Part shown: positions 1 to 9,317 of the stretch, piece after piece | Layout: every line of letters begins with the position of its first letter | Position numbering within the stretch: position 1 is the first letter of the stretch | NCBI GenBank assembly: GCA_902627595.1 | Contig: CACOJO010000001.1 | Location: forward strand, 1 to 64,000 | From: an uncultured SAR86 cluster bacterium | GTDB lineage: Bacteria > Pseudomonadota > Gammaproteobacteria > Magnimaribacterales > AG-339-G14 | DNA length: 64,000 nucleotides | Direction of reading: 5' to 3' | Notes under the pieces: model-generated | What the model was told of the DNA's origin: nothing | The model's database searches: none | Seen by the model: only the letters and a program-made list of their open reading frames with translations | Position numbers and translations under genes: made by a program

Positions 1-564
1 GAAGTTAGCCGTTTATCAAAATTACTTCCGGAAAAAAAAATTAATATTCTTGAAATAGGCTTTGGAGATGGTAACAACTTAATTGAAAAGGCACAGGCCA
101 ACTCTAATATGAACTTTTACGGGATCGAAGTTTTTAAGTCTGGCATTGCCTCCGTTTTAAAACAGGTGCAAGTTCAAGATTTAAAAAACATATGTTTATT
201 TTATGGCGATGCAAAAGATTTTTTAGTAAGAATTGAAAAACCTTTTTTTGATTTTATTTTTATTTTATTTCCTGATCCTTGGCCGAAAAAAAAACATTGG
301 AAAAGAAGGTTGATAGACCAAAATTTTTTAAATCTCATAAAACAAAATCTAAAAAACAAGGGACGCTTAATCGTCAAGACAGACTGGCAAGATTATGCTG
401 ATGATATAAAAAAAGACTTTGCAGAATTCAAAGTATTACACGATCCAAATGTTTTACAGTCACTCAAACCCATACAAACAAAATATGAGGGGAAAGCGAT
501 AGAAGAGGGTAGAGAAGTTTTTACTTATATAAGCGATTTAAATGCTCAAGCATTTCTTGAGTAG
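1..564 (+). CDS. trmB: tRNA (guanine-N7-)-methyltransferase, 5' end cut by window
   Basis: Makes m7G46 in tRNA with S-adenosylmethionine as donor. The open frame runs from base 1 without a stop, so the N-terminus lies outside the window; the ATG at 109 is internal. The SAM-binding loop LEIGFGDG lies at codons 16-23, followed by the family signature FPDPWPKKKHWKRR and a C-terminal KTDWQDYA segment. About 187 residues are visible, against roughly 239 in E. coli. The 3' end converges with rdgB and overlaps it by 44 bp. Identification rests on the family motifs. Confidence 0.95.
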   Translation, partial: EVSRLSKLLPEKKINILEIGFGDGNNLIEKAQANSNMNFYGIEVFKSGIASVLKQVQVQDLKNICLFYGDAKDFLVRIEKPFFDFIFILFPDPWPKKKHWKRRLIDQNFLNLIKQNLKNKGRLIVKTDWQDYADDIKKDFAEFKVLHDPNVLQSLKPIQTKYEGKAIEEGREVFTYISDLNAQAFLE

Positions 565-1108
565 ATTTTGCTCTGTGACTTATTTTCATTCTCTCTTTAA
601 ATGAGACTTCTGCCAAAGTTTGACAAGAATTTTTAATTTTAAAAATTGGGTCATAACCAAATCCTTTATCACCTTTTTTTCTTTTAATGATTTCTCCCTC
701 TAATTCGCCAAAAGAAAAGAGCTCAAGATTTTTTTGTGGATCGTAAAACGCTAATGTGGAAACAAATTTTGCTTTAGTATTTTTTAGATTTTTAGTTTCT
801 TTAAGTAATTTTTTTATATTTGTCTCATCAGTTGCATTTTTTCCTGAATATCTTGCAGAAAAAAGTCCGGGATCATTATTTAGTAATTTAACTTCAAGGC
901 CTGAGTCATCTCCAAGCGATGCATGGCTACTAAGCTCACTTGCTTTTTTAGCTTTTAACATCGCATTTTCTTCATAAGAGCTTCCGGTCTCATCAATGTC
1001 TTCAGTTGTGAAGTCTTTTAAAGAAAGAATCTCAAAACTTGAGTTGCTAAATAAGTCTTTGAATTCTTTAAATTTACCTTTGTTAAAAGTTGCAATAACT
1101 ATCTTCAA
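521..1108 (-). CDS. rdgB: XTP/dITP pyrophosphatase (RdgB/HAM1 family)
   Basis: Hydrolyses non-canonical purine nucleoside triphosphates (XTP, dITP) to monophosphates, cleaning the nucleotide pool. The 195-residue product starts [16 protein letters not shown], matching the family N-terminus (ATxNxGK), and contains DDSGLEV and GFGYDPIF, both conserved in Ham1/RdgB. The start is TTG at 1108; it is chosen because the family N-terminus begins exactly there. It overlaps the metW stop in a TTGA arrangement, suggesting translational coupling. It is the last gene of the efp-to-rdgB minus-strand run and converges on trmB. Confidence 0.95.
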   Translation of the reverse strand: MKIVIATFNKGKFKEFKDLFSNSSFEILSLKDFTTEDIDETGSSYEENAMLKAKKASELSSHASLGDDSGLEVKLLNNDPGLFSARYSGKNATDETNIKKLLKETKNLKNTKAKFVSTLAFYDPQKNLELFSFGELEGEIIKRKKGDKGFGYDPIFKIKNSCQTLAEVSFKERMKISHRAKSTQEMLEHLNRLYK

Positions 1109-1689
1109 TTTTCTTTAACAAGCTTGTATAAGGCTACTTCTGAAAATAGATTTGGTAAAAGTTTCATCAGAATACTTTCTTCGCCATTTATTTTTGAAAG
1201 TTTTCTCTCAACAATTTTGATATTAAATTTCTTACAAAGTTCCTCGAAATCCTCTAAAGAGCAAAGATGTAAATTTGGCGTTGAGTACCAATCGTGAGGC
1301 AAAGCACTCGAGACCGGCATTTGTCCCTTAAAAAAAAGTTGAAGCCTACATTTGATATTTGCAAAATTTGGAATAGAAACAATACATTCTTTTCCAATTC
1401 GAACAATCTCTTCTAAAGCTACTTCCGGTTTTTTAAGAGCCTGGATAGATTGACTCATCACAACATAATCAAAAGATTGATTACCAAAATTTTCCAAACC
1501 ACTATCTATATCCTGTTCGATAACTGAGATTCCTTTTTCTAAACAGCTTTTTATTTTTCCGGCATCTATTTCAATACCCAGACCGGAAGTAGACTTTTCT
1601 TTTCTTAAATCATTAAGAAGAGATCCATCTCCACAACCAAGATCTAAAACTTTGGAGTCTCGAGAAATCCAATCATTTATCTTAAACAT
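1105..1689 (-). CDS. metW: MetW, methionine biosynthesis methyltransferase-like protein
   Basis: The 194-residue product has a class I SAM-binding fold with motif [12 protein letters not shown] near residues 15-26. MetW is found beside MetX and is linked to the homoserine acylation step of methionine synthesis; its exact biochemical role is not settled. It overlaps metX by 8 bp upstream and rdgB by 4 bp downstream. The conserved segments [16 protein letters not shown] and [12 protein letters not shown] fit the MetW family rather than a general methyltransferase. Confidence 0.92.
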   Translation of the reverse strand: MFKINDWISRDSKVLDLGCGDGSLLNDLRKEKSTSGLGIEIDAGKIKSCLEKGISVIEQDIDSGLENFGNQSFDYVVMSQSIQALKKPEVALEEIVRIGKECIVSIPNFANIKCRLQLFFKGQMPVSSALPHDWYSTPNLHLCSLEDFEELCKKFNIKIVERKLSKINGEESILMKLLPNLFSEVALYKLVKEN

Positions 1690-2788
1690 CTGCTTCTAAA
1701 AAACTATTAATGGCATTTTCATATCTATCATTTTTCATTAAAAAACTATCATGACCTTGAATGGAGTCAATATCTAAGTAACTTACTTTTTTTTCTGCAT
1801 GAATTAAGGCATCTACGATTTCCTTGGATCTTTCTGAGGGAAATCTCCAATCAGACTTAAAAGACACAACCAAGAACTGACATGTTGCCCTTGAAAGTGT
1901 TTCAGATAGTTTCCCGTTATTCTTTTTTGCAGGATCGAAATAATCTAAAGCTTTTGTCATCAGTAAATATGTATGTGCATTAAAGCTTTTTGAAAAATTT
2001 GCTCCTTGATATCTTAAATAACTTTCTATTTCAAACTCAACATCATAGCCATATTCAATTTTTTCCTTCTTCAACTCTCTACCAAATTTATTTTTCATTG
2101 ATTCTTCAGAAAGATATGTAATGTGCCCTAACATTCTTGCGAGTCCCAATCCTTTTTCAGGGTGAGCATCCCCCTTTGTAAAATCAGGATCCGAAATAAT
2201 CGATTGTCTTGCAACTTCATTGAAAGCAATATTTTGAGTACTTAGCTTTGGAGCAGCTGCAATGATGATAGCCTTGGATAATTTTTCAGGAAATTCAATC
2301 GCCCATTGCAAAGCTTGCATCCCTCCAAGACTCCCTCCAGCAACACTAAGCCATTTTTCAATATTGAGCTCTTCTCTTAAAAGATTTTGGCTGTTAACCC
2401 AATCAGAAACTGTCACGATTGGAAAATTAGCACCAAATTCCTTTTCGGTTTGATCGTCAATTGAACCTGGTCCAGTGGATCCATGACATCCACCTAAATT
2501 ATTTAAAGAAACAATAAAGTATTTGTTCGTATCAAAGGCTTTTTCTGGCCCAATAAGCTCATCCCACCATCCAGGTTTTTTGTCTTCCTTTGAATAAACA
2601 CCAGCGGCATGGTGATTGCCACTTAGGGCATGACATATCAAAATGGCATTAGATTTTTCTTTATTTAGCTTTCCGTAAGTTTCATAAATAAGCTCAAAAC
2701 CATTCAAACTCTCCCCAGATTCAAGGCGAAAACTTTGGCTGTGTTTAAACTTTTGTGGCTCAACAATGAGGCGATTATCTTCTGACAT
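1682..2788 (-). CDS. metX: homoserine O-acyltransferase (MetX)
   Basis: Activates homoserine by O-acylation, the first committed step of methionine synthesis. The 368-residue alpha/beta hydrolase shows [12 protein letters not shown], the nucleophile elbow [13 protein letters not shown] and a C-terminal catalytic GHDSFL. Length is normal for the family. The family includes both acetyl- and succinyl-transferases, and I cannot tell which acyl-CoA is used here. The start ATG directly abuts the yggT stop, and the end overlaps metW by 8 bp, the common metX-metW pairing. Confidence 0.94.
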   Translation of the reverse strand: MSEDNRLIVEPQKFKHSQSFRLESGESLNGFELIYETYGKLNKEKSNAILICHALSGNHHAAGVYSKEDKKPGWWDELIGPEKAFDTNKYFIVSLNNLGGCHGSTGPGSIDDQTEKEFGANFPIVTVSDWVNSQNLLREELNIEKWLSVAGGSLGGMQALQWAIEFPEKLSKAIIIAAAPKLSTQNIAFNEVARQSIISDPDFTKGDAHPEKGLGLARMLGHITYLSEESMKNKFGRELKKEKIEYGYDVEFEIESYLRYQGANFSKSFNAHTYLLMTKALDYFDPAKKNNGKLSETLSRATCQFLVVSFKSDWRFPSERSKEIVDALIHAEKKVSYLDIDSIQGHDSFLMKNDRYENAINSFLEADV

Positions 2789-3343
2789 TTATATTAGACT
2801 GGTTAAACCTAAAGAAAATTTTGCGTTATACAAAATTCTATCAATTTGTATCAAAAGAAAAAAAACAATTATGGGTGAAAAGTCCATTCCGCCTAAAACA
2901 GTAAATTTTTGAAATGGCTTTAATAAGACATTGGTTATGGAGTTACATAGTGATAGAAACTGGTTATGTGATGCAGGAAAAGCCCAGCGACCGATAATGG
3001 ATATGAATAATCCATATCTTAGGATTTGACTAAACATTAGTAACATACTAATTGCAGCCCAAGCCAGAGCCTCATTCAAGTTAAAATCTATCTCACTCCC
3101 GGAGAGAAAAATATAAAAACTCAAAGCTTTAAAGAAAAAGATTAGAGCCAAACAGGATAAATCGATACGATATATTACTGGAAGAACCATACGAAAGGGT
3201 CTTAAAAAAGGTTCAATTAAAGAGTAAGAACGACTAACAATAACGTTGTTGAAATTTACTTCAAAAACCCTAAAAAAAAAGTAAATCGAGAGAACAATCG
3301 ATATTAAATTAATGAATGTGAATATCACAAAGTTTGGATTCAT
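2789..3343 (-). CDS. yggT: YggT family membrane protein
   Basis: The 184-residue hydrophobic protein has two YGGT-type repeats; the hallmark is PFLRPFRMVLPVIYRIDLS in the first half and LLKPFQKF with DFSPIIVFFLLI in the second. About four to five membrane segments are apparent. Its function is not firmly known; homologues are tied to osmotic tolerance or membrane processes. It sits between proC and metX, its usual gammaproteobacterial location. Spacing is 2 bp from proC and 0 bp from metX, so it is surely cotranscribed. Confidence 0.9.
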   Translation of the reverse strand: MNPNFVIFTFINLISIVLSIYFFFRVFEVNFNNVIVSRSYSLIEPFLRPFRMVLPVIYRIDLSCLALIFFFKALSFYIFLSGSEIDFNLNEALAWAAISMLLMFSQILRYGLFISIIGRWAFPASHNQFLSLCNSITNVLLKPFQKFTVLGGMDFSPIIVFFLLIQIDRILYNAKFSLGLTSLI

Positions 3344-3345
3344 AT

Positions 3346-4101
3346 TTATTTACCTAATTCTTTTGATCTTCTTATTGCCATTTTTATAGAATCAGAAACT
3401 ATTCTCTTGAAGCCATTTTCTTTCATTGTCTCTAGCGCCTTTTCAGTAACTCCTCCTTTTGACGCCACCATGGACATAATGTCCTCAAAACCAATTTCTT
3501 TTTCTTCATCATATATTTTTGATGTTCCCAACATGAGAGTATTTACCCAGGTTTCAGGCTTTTCAAATCCTTCCTTATGAGCAATCTCAACTAAAGTTTC
3601 TGCCAAAAGAGCAAAGTATGCAGGTCCAGCTCCGACTATGGCAGTAAAAGCATCAAAATGCTCTTCTTTCATTTCAATGACTGAGCCAAGCTTGGAAAGC
3701 ATATTCTTAACCTCTTCGGATATGGAAAAGTTTGACGTAAGTGCAATAGCGCTGTCTCCTGTTCCAATCCCAACAGTCGGCATGCCTCTAATGAGATTTG
3801 TTTTTTCCCCTATTAGCTCGTGAATTTTTTCAAGACTTAATCCTGCCATAAAAGATATAAAGGTTTTATCTTGCAGGTTTAAGTCATTTTTAGAAAATAA
3901 TTCACCAATCATATTAGGCTTTATAGTAAAAAAGATTACGTCAGAAGAATTTATTGTCTCCTCTAAAGAAAAATAGCCATTTGTTGCTTTTGTGAGTTCG
4001 TCTTTTTCAATTGGATCTGATAAAAATAGATCATAATCTTTAGAAAGCTTTGTAACTGCTTTTTCTCCAAGATTCCCGACACCGATAAAACCTATTTTCA
4101 T
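3346..4101 (-). CDS. proC: pyrroline-5-carboxylate reductase
   Basis: Reduces 1-pyrroline-5-carboxylate to L-proline with NAD(P)H, the last step of proline synthesis. The 251-residue protein begins with a Rossmann motif, KIGFIGVGNLGEKAV. It has FFTIKPNMIGEL and FISFMAGLSLEKI in the middle, and the C-terminal dimerisation signature MVASKGGVTEKALETM characteristic of ProC. Length is slightly below the usual 260-280. It follows yggS with no gap (stop and start adjacent), the conserved yggS-proC pair. Confidence 0.95.
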   Translation of the reverse strand: MKIGFIGVGNLGEKAVTKLSKDYDLFLSDPIEKDELTKATNGYFSLEETINSSDVIFFTIKPNMIGELFSKNDLNLQDKTFISFMAGLSLEKIHELIGEKTNLIRGMPTVGIGTGDSAIALTSNFSISEEVKNMLSKLGSVIEMKEEHFDAFTAIVGAGPAYFALLAETLVEIAHKEGFEKPETWVNTLMLGTSKIYDEEKEIGFEDIMSMVASKGGVTEKALETMKENGFKRIVSDSIKMAIRRSKELGK

Positions 4102-4767
4102 TTAATTTCTTGCTCCAAATATAGCCTCACCCAATCTTACTATAGTAGAACCTTCTTTGATTGCTAATTCGAAATCTCTAGACATCCCCATCGAGATCTC
4201 AGTTAGATTCTCATAATTTTCAAAAAGCCTATCTGCAAGCATCTTAATTTTTTTAAAGGTTTGTTGTAGATCAGACAATTCTACGTTTGGATTTGGAATA
4301 ATCATTAGTCCACAAATTTTAATTTTTTTTAAACTAGATAACTCTTTTAAAAAATTTTCTACTTCTTCTATTTTAATGCCGGATTTTGACTCTTCGTTAT
4401 CTATGTTTATCTGTATCAGGCACTTTATGAACTTATCTTCTGGGCAATACTTATCAATTAATTTAGCAATTTTTAATCTATCAATCGTATGAACCCAGTC
4501 GAAATTTTTAGCTATTTCTTCACATTTATTTGATTGAATATTCCCAATAAAATGCCAATTAATTTTTAAATCTCTCAGTTTAGAAATTTTTTCCAAAGAC
4601 TCTTGCAAATAATTTTCTCCAAAATCAGAAATTCCACTTTCATAAGCCTCCAAAATTTCTTGCCATGACTTTTTTTTGCTAACTGCAACAAGTTTTATAT
4701 TTTTATCCGTTTTCGAAGCATCTATTTTAGTCTGGACTATTTTTGTTTTTTCTTTAATGCTTTCCAT
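4102..4767 (-). CDS. yggS: YggS family pyridoxal phosphate homeostasis protein
   Basis: A PLP-binding protein of 221 residues with a single TIM-barrel domain of the alanine-racemase N-terminal type. The PLP lysine lies in KLVAVSKKKSW near residues 26-32. Further motifs are FGENYLQE, WHFIGNIQSNK and the phosphate-binding GMSRDFELAIKEGSTIVRLG. The family controls free PLP levels and has no known enzymatic activity. It overlaps argS by 1 bp and directly precedes proC. Confidence 0.95.
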   Translation of the reverse strand: MESIKEKTKIVQTKIDASKTDKNIKLVAVSKKKSWQEILEAYESGISDFGENYLQESLEKISKLRDLKINWHFIGNIQSNKCEEIAKNFDWVHTIDRLKIAKLIDKYCPEDKFIKCLIQINIDNEESKSGIKIEEVENFLKELSSLKKIKICGLMIIPNPNVELSDLQQTFKKIKMLADRLFENYENLTEISMGMSRDFELAIKEGSTIVRLGEAIFGARN

Positions 4768-6458
4768 TACATGTTTTCTGGACAGCCAATTCCCAAAATA
4801 TTAAGACCGTTGTTTATTATTTCTTTTATTGCAATAGAGAGAGTAATCTTGGCATCTGAGTAATCTTTATCATCAGAAATAATCTTTTCAACATTGTAAA
4901 AACTGTGAAATTTAGAACTTAAATCCCTAAGGTAAAAACATAATGGATGAAGCTCATTGTTTTTATAACATTGTTCTAGTATTTCGGGATAGGCATTTAC
5001 CAATGATATGATTTCTTTTTCAGTTTCTTTTAATAAACTCAACTTCTCTAATGACTCTTTAAGATTGAAATCTATTTTTCTTTTTTTAAGCTCTTTTTTT
5101 ATGCTGCAAATCCTAGCATGAGCATACTGGATATAATAAACATGATTATCTTTGTTTGTTTTTTTAGCTAGGTCGATATCAAATTCTAGAGCTTGTTCGG
5201 GCTTTCTCGCCAAGAAATAATATCTAGCCGAGTCGATACCAACTTCATCTACCAGATTAGACAACTCTACAAATTCACCAGATCTTGTTGACATTTGAAC
5301 CTTTTGCCCTTTTTCTTTAAGAGAAACAAATTGTATGAGAAGAGTTTTTAGCTTTTTAGAGTCATAACCCAAGGATTCAATGGATGCCTTTACTCTAGGA
5401 ATATAACCATGATGGTCTGCTCCCCAAATATTTATGATTTCATCAAAATCCCTTTCATACTTATTCTTGTGATAAGCAATGTCCGATGCAAAATATGTGG
5501 GTTCTTCATTGTCTCTTATTAGGACTCTATCTTTTTCATCGCCATAATTAGTAGATTTAAACCATAAAGCGCCATCTCTTTTTTCCACTTCATTATTTTT
5601 TAAATTTTTTATGCTTTTTTGAATCAGATTTTTTTCATACAAGTTTGACTCATTGAACCAGTTATCAAATTTAACTTGAAAAACCTCTAAATCTTTTTTT
5701 ATTTCTTCAGTTTGAAGCTCAATGACGTAGTTTGCTAATTCTAAAAAATTTTCATACGACGCATCTACATACTCAAACCATTCGTTAAGTGTTTCAAAAG
5801 AAAGACTGTCTTCTTTTTTGATAAGATATTTCCCTTTAAAATGTTTTTTTGCTTGTATGGCAAGATCTTTTATGTATTCTCCTGCATAACAACCTTCAGG
5901 AAATACAATCTTTTTATTATCCAATTCTTGCATTCTAATGAAGACACTTAAACCCAAAGTTTTGGCTTGAAGACCTCTATCGTTTACATAATATTCTTGA
6001 GTGACCTTGTTTCCAGCTATTTTGAGTAAATTTGCTAAAGCAGAGCCGAATGCTGCTGATCTTCCATGTCCAACATGTATAGGTCCGGTTGGATTGCTAG
6101 AAACATACTCTAAGAGGATTTTTTTTGGTTTTTTTTCTACCAAAAGTCCTTCAAAATTTCCTAAGGCGTATTCTTTTATTTGGCTAAAAAATAAATCCTC
6201 TTTAAGATAAAAATTTATAAATCCAGCTCCTGCGACCTCTATTTTTTCTGAATAATCTATATCTTCTAAAGATTTTATAATTTCAACCGCAAGCTCCTGT
6301 GGATTCTTTTTCATTTGTTTAGCCATAATCAAGGCTATATTTGAAGACCAATCTCCATGAAGTGAGTCTTGTGGCTTATTCACTTGAAAGTTACCATCAA
6401 ACTCTGGAAAAATTTTTAAAGAAACCTCTTGCAAAGAACCAAAAATTTTATTTTTCAC
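4767..6458 (-). CDS. argS: arginyl-tRNA synthetase
   Basis: Charges tRNA-Arg. The 563-residue class Ia synthetase (577 in E. coli) shows an N-terminal Add1 domain, the signature SSNPTGPIHVGHGRSAAFG containing the HIGH-type HVGH, and ADHHGYIPR. The region equivalent to KMSKS reads VQMSTRSG, normal for ArgRS lacking a canonical KMSKS. The C-terminal DALR anticodon-binding domain contains YIQYAHARICSI. The start is GTG at 6458, overlapping the efp stop as GTGA; this start gives the family N-terminus. Part of the efp-argS-yggS run. Confidence 0.97.
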   Translation of the reverse strand: MKNKIFGSLQEVSLKIFPEFDGNFQVNKPQDSLHGDWSSNIALIMAKQMKKNPQELAVEIIKSLEDIDYSEKIEVAGAGFINFYLKEDLFFSQIKEYALGNFEGLLVEKKPKKILLEYVSSNPTGPIHVGHGRSAAFGSALANLLKIAGNKVTQEYYVNDRGLQAKTLGLSVFIRMQELDNKKIVFPEGCYAGEYIKDLAIQAKKHFKGKYLIKKEDSLSFETLNEWFEYVDASYENFLELANYVIELQTEEIKKDLEVFQVKFDNWFNESNLYEKNLIQKSIKNLKNNEVEKRDGALWFKSTNYGDEKDRVLIRDNEEPTYFASDIAYHKNKYERDFDEIINIWGADHHGYIPRVKASIESLGYDSKKLKTLLIQFVSLKEKGQKVQMSTRSGEFVELSNLVDEVGIDSARYYFLARKPEQALEFDIDLAKKTNKDNHVYYIQYAHARICSIKKELKKRKIDFNLKESLEKLSLLKETEKEIISLVNAYPEILEQCYKNNELHPLCFYLRDLSSKFHSFYNVEKIISDDKDYSDAKITLSIAIKEIINNGLNILGIGCPENM

Positions 6459-7024
6459 TTATTAACTCTTCCTTGATATTCCATGTTTCTTGTATCTACT
6501 GAAATGATATCTCCTGGTGAGATGAATAAAGGAACTTTTATTTCAATACCATTCTCTAAAATAGCTGGCTTAAAGGTATTTGTAGCAGTATCTCCTTTTA
6601 AACCTGGATCAGTATCTTTAACTGAAATATTTACAAAATTATCGATTTCCACCGAAATTAAAGTTTCTTCCCAAAAAATAATTTCATAATTAGCTCCTTC
6701 TTTCATCCAAGCTACCTGCTTTTCAATTTTTGATAGTTCACATTCGAACTGTTCATAATTTTTTGTATCCATCAAAACAACTTTTTCGTTTTCTTTGTAA
6801 AGAAACTGCATTTCTTTACTGGAGATTTCTGCTTTTTGTACTGATTCACCTGTTTTAAAAGTTTTCTCTAAGACTCTGTTAGACAATAAATCTCTATATT
6901 TTATTCTCATAACTGCTTGCCCTTTTCCCGGTTTATGAAATTCTTGTTCTATGATTTCGCATGGTGAATTATCAAGAATAATTTTTAATCCTTGTCTAAA
7001 TTCATTTGTACTTACTTGACTCAT
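6455..7024 (-). CDS. efp: translation elongation factor P
   Basis: EF-P relieves ribosome stalling at consecutive prolines. The 189-residue protein has the three beta-barrel domains of the family. The loop HKPGKGQA carries Lys34, the residue modified by EpmA/EpmB-type enzymes in many gammaproteobacteria; no modification genes are in this window. The C-terminal domain has NTFKPAILENGIEIKVPLFI. It is the first gene of the eight-gene minus-strand run ending in rdgB. The promoter should lie in 7025-7100, where the sequence is too AT-rich to choose a unique -10 element. Confidence 0.96.
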   Translation of the reverse strand: MSQVSTNEFRQGLKIILDNSPCEIIEQEFHKPGKGQAVMRIKYRDLLSNRVLEKTFKTGESVQKAEISSKEMQFLYKENEKVVLMDTKNYEQFECELSKIEKQVAWMKEGANYEIIFWEETLISVEIDNFVNISVKDTDPGLKGDTATNTFKPAILENGIEIKVPLFISPGDIISVDTRNMEYQGRVNK

Positions 7025-7106
7025 TTTAAATCTTTGTTCTTAATTTTTTTTTAAAAAATAATACAAGTTGCAAATATCTTGTTTTAACCATAAAGTTTGT
7101 CTCTTG

Positions 7107-7134
7107 TGGTCAAAACACTGCTAGTTTTAGACCA
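7107..7134. promoter_or_regulatory. inverted repeat followed by T-run upstream of the TonB2-type operon
   Basis: The left arm TGGTCAAAAC (7107-7116) pairs with GTTTTAGACCA (7124-7134) apart from one unpaired A. The 7-nt loop is ACTGCTA, and eight T residues follow directly (7135-7142). It lies in the divergent efp/DUF3450 gap, 41 nt before the DUF3450 ATG. On the plus strand it has the form of an intrinsic terminator or attenuator, but no plus-strand gene ends upstream. It is therefore more likely a leader attenuator or a dyad operator. Function is inferred from shape only. Confidence 0.4.
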
Positions 7135-7174
7135 TTTTTTTTGCTTTAATCTTAAAAATATCAGGGGATTAATA

Positions 7175-7942
7175 ATGTTTATAACTAAGTTTAATAGAGC
7201 AATTTTAACGTTTTTTTTATTAACTGCATCATTATATTTAAGTGCTCAATTAGAGCCAGTGTTAGAAGTTAACAAGGAAAGATCGCAAATCGCACAAGCT
7301 TCTCAACAAAAAATTGACTCTTTCCAAGAAAAAACTGACAAAGACTCTGCTGAGTACAAAAGTGTGAGTAAACAAATAGAGGGTTTGAAGGTTTATAACG
7401 CTCAAAAGAGAAAACAAATTAAGCGTCAAGTCGAGAGAATGAAAGAAATTGAAAAAACAATGAAAGACTCTACTGTTCTCCAGCGTCAAATCCCCCCATT
7501 AGCCAGAAGAATGTTTGAAGGGTTAAAGCAGTTTATAGCTTTAGACATACCTTTTAGGGCTGGCGAAAGAACCGAGAGGCTTTCTTTTATTCAAGCAGCC
7601 CTAGATAACCCAGTGGTATCTCCTGCAGAAAAACTTAGACAGGTTTTAGACGGATATGCAGTTGAGTCTGAGTATGGTAGAAAGATAGATACTTACAAAG
7701 ATACCATCCTTATTGATGGTCAAGAAAGAGATGTAAACATCTTAAGAATTGGAAGGTTAGTTCTTGCCTATCAAACTTCTGATTTGTCAGAGACTGGCAT
7801 CTATAATAAGGATACACAATCATGGGAGTCTCTTCCTGGAAGATACAGAAATTCTATAAGAGATGGAATTGCAATGGCAAAAAAGGTTAAAACTGTTGAT
7901 ATTTTAGAGTTGCCAGTTCCAGCTGCGGAGGTGGTCCAATGA
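7175..7942 (+). CDS. DUF3450 family periplasmic protein of a TonB2-type system
   Basis: The start is ATG 7175, preceded by AGGGG; it gives a signal peptide (MFITKFNRAILTFFLL, cleavage near LSAQ). A TTG frame opening at 7097 would add 26 residues that hide this signal. The mature protein of about 235 residues has a long coiled-coil stretch at residues 25-110, rich in Lys/Gln/Glu, then the DUF3450 globular part (ARRMFEGLKQFIALDIPFRAGER). It overlaps the TtpC-like gene by ATGA. The family is regularly first in ttpC-exbB-exbD-tonB clusters; its biochemical role is unknown and presumably assists the TtpC periplasmic domain. Confidence 0.88.
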   Translation: MFITKFNRAILTFFLLTASLYLSAQLEPVLEVNKERSQIAQASQQKIDSFQEKTDKDSAEYKSVSKQIEGLKVYNAQKRKQIKRQVERMKEIEKTMKDSTVLQRQIPPLARRMFEGLKQFIALDIPFRAGERTERLSFIQAALDNPVVSPAEKLRQVLDGYAVESEYGRKIDTYKDTILIDGQERDVNILRIGRLVLAYQTSDLSETGIYNKDTQSWESLPGRYRNSIRDGIAMAKKVKTVDILELPVPAAEVVQ

Positions 7943-9312
7943 AAACAAAAATTTTAATACTTCTTTTTTCGATTTTTCTGCCTTTTGCTTATGCGCAAGA
8001 TGAAAAGCCAGATACAGCATTATCACTAGAAGAGCTTTTAGAGCTCGTTCAGCAAGGAAAGTTTGCCGAGTCAGAAGAAGCCTCAGAAAGAGAACAAAAG
8101 TTTGCAAGAGAAAGAAGCCGTCAGGCAACTTTGTTAGCAAATGCTAAAGCTGAAAGAGCAAGACTTGAGGCTATAGCTACAGAGTTAGAAGGCAGGTTTG
8201 AAGCAAATGACGCTAAGCTTGTAGTTTTAGAAGAGCAGCTGAAAACAAGACTAGGTTCTTTATATGAGACATTTGGACACCTTCAAGGTGTTGCATCAGA
8301 TACTCAGCAACAATTTGAATCTGCTGTTACCTCAGGACAGTTTGGCCAAGACAGAGAGATCTTCCTTAAAGATCTTGCTAAAAGAATGGGAGAAGGCATA
8401 AGTTTAGCTTCTGTTCAAGAACTAGAGAGACTCTGGTATGAATTACAAAGAGAATTGATAGCTTCTGGAAATGTCCAAAAATTCCAAGCTACAGTTGTGG
8501 ATAACGAAGGTCAAACATCTCAACAAGACGTTGTTAGAATAGGAAATTTTAATGCTGTCACAGAGGGAGAGTATTTGACCTATTTGCCTGCAAGGGGTGC
8601 CTACGAGACTTTACCAAGGCAGCCTGGAAGATATCTAGGCGGAACATATGATGTTCATGACTCTTCAACTGGATTTGTAGAATTTGCAATTGATCCTACT
8701 GGCCCACAAGGCGGAGCTTTATTGACAAACTTAATTTCCTTACCGAGTTTCTTTGAGCAAATTCAATATGGAAGGATTACAGGTTATACAATCATTCTTC
8801 TTTTCCTTTTAGCTACGGGAATATTTGGCTGGAGAACATACATTCTTTTTAATCTAGATAAAAACGTAAAAAAAGAAGCTTCAGGATCAAAATTAGGAAA
8901 CAATCCATTATCAAGAATTTTCGATGTTGCAGAACAAAATAAAGGATCTGATGTTGAAACATTGGAATTAAAATTAGCTGAACAAATTTTAGTTGAAAGA
9001 GCTTCGATTGATACAGGCATCTGGTTAGTAAGGCTAATTTCAGTAGTTGCTCCTTTATTAGGTTTATTTGGAACAATTACAGGAATGATAAATACTTTCC
9101 AAGCAATAACTTTATTTGGTACAGGAGATCCAAAAACTATGGCTAATGGTATTTCCGAGGCCTTGGTAACAACTATGCTTGGGTTAATGACCGCCATTCC
9201 TGCTACTTTTATGGCAGCAATTATGGCTAATTATGCAAAAAATATTCTTACGGTTCTTGAAGAACAAAGTACAGGAATGATTGCCGCAGCCTCAGAAGAA
9301 AATAAATCTTAA
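7939..9312 (+). CDS. TtpC-like MotA/TolQ/ExbB proton channel protein with periplasmic coiled coil
   Basis: The 457-residue inner-membrane protein has a signal peptide (MKTKILILLFSIFLPFAYAQ). A long periplasmic charged, probably coiled-coil region follows (residues 40-130), then a globular part, then a membrane segment at about 281-300. The C-terminal MotA/TolQ/ExbB domain contains VAPLLGLFGTITGM and LVTTMLGLMTAIPATF. This architecture matches TtpC of the Vibrio TonB2 system, which acts with ExbB2/ExbD2/TonB2 to power outer-membrane receptors. It overlaps DUF3450 by ATGA and sits 5 bp before exbB. Confidence 0.88.
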   Translation: MKTKILILLFSIFLPFAYAQDEKPDTALSLEELLELVQQGKFAESEEASEREQKFARERSRQATLLANAKAERARLEAIATELEGRFEANDAKLVVLEEQLKTRLGSLYETFGHLQGVASDTQQQFESAVTSGQFGQDREIFLKDLAKRMGEGISLASVQELERLWYELQRELIASGNVQKFQATVVDNEGQTSQQDVVRIGNFNAVTEGEYLTYLPARGAYETLPRQPGRYLGGTYDVHDSSTGFVEFAIDPTGPQGGALLTNLISLPSFFEQIQYGRITGYTIILLFLLATGIFGWRTYILFNLDKNVKKEASGSKLGNNPLSRIFDVAEQNKGSDVETLELKLAEQILVERASIDTGIWLVRLISVVAPLLGLFGTITGMINTFQAITLFGTGDPKTMANGISEALVTTMLGLMTAIPATFMAAIMANYAKNILTVLEEQSTGMIAAASEENKS

Positions 9313-9317
9313 TCAAG

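Noticed and set aside
8784..9197. 137-codon open frame antisense to the TtpC-like gene
   Set aside because: Opposite strand of a well-supported gene, no family resemblance and no ribosome site.
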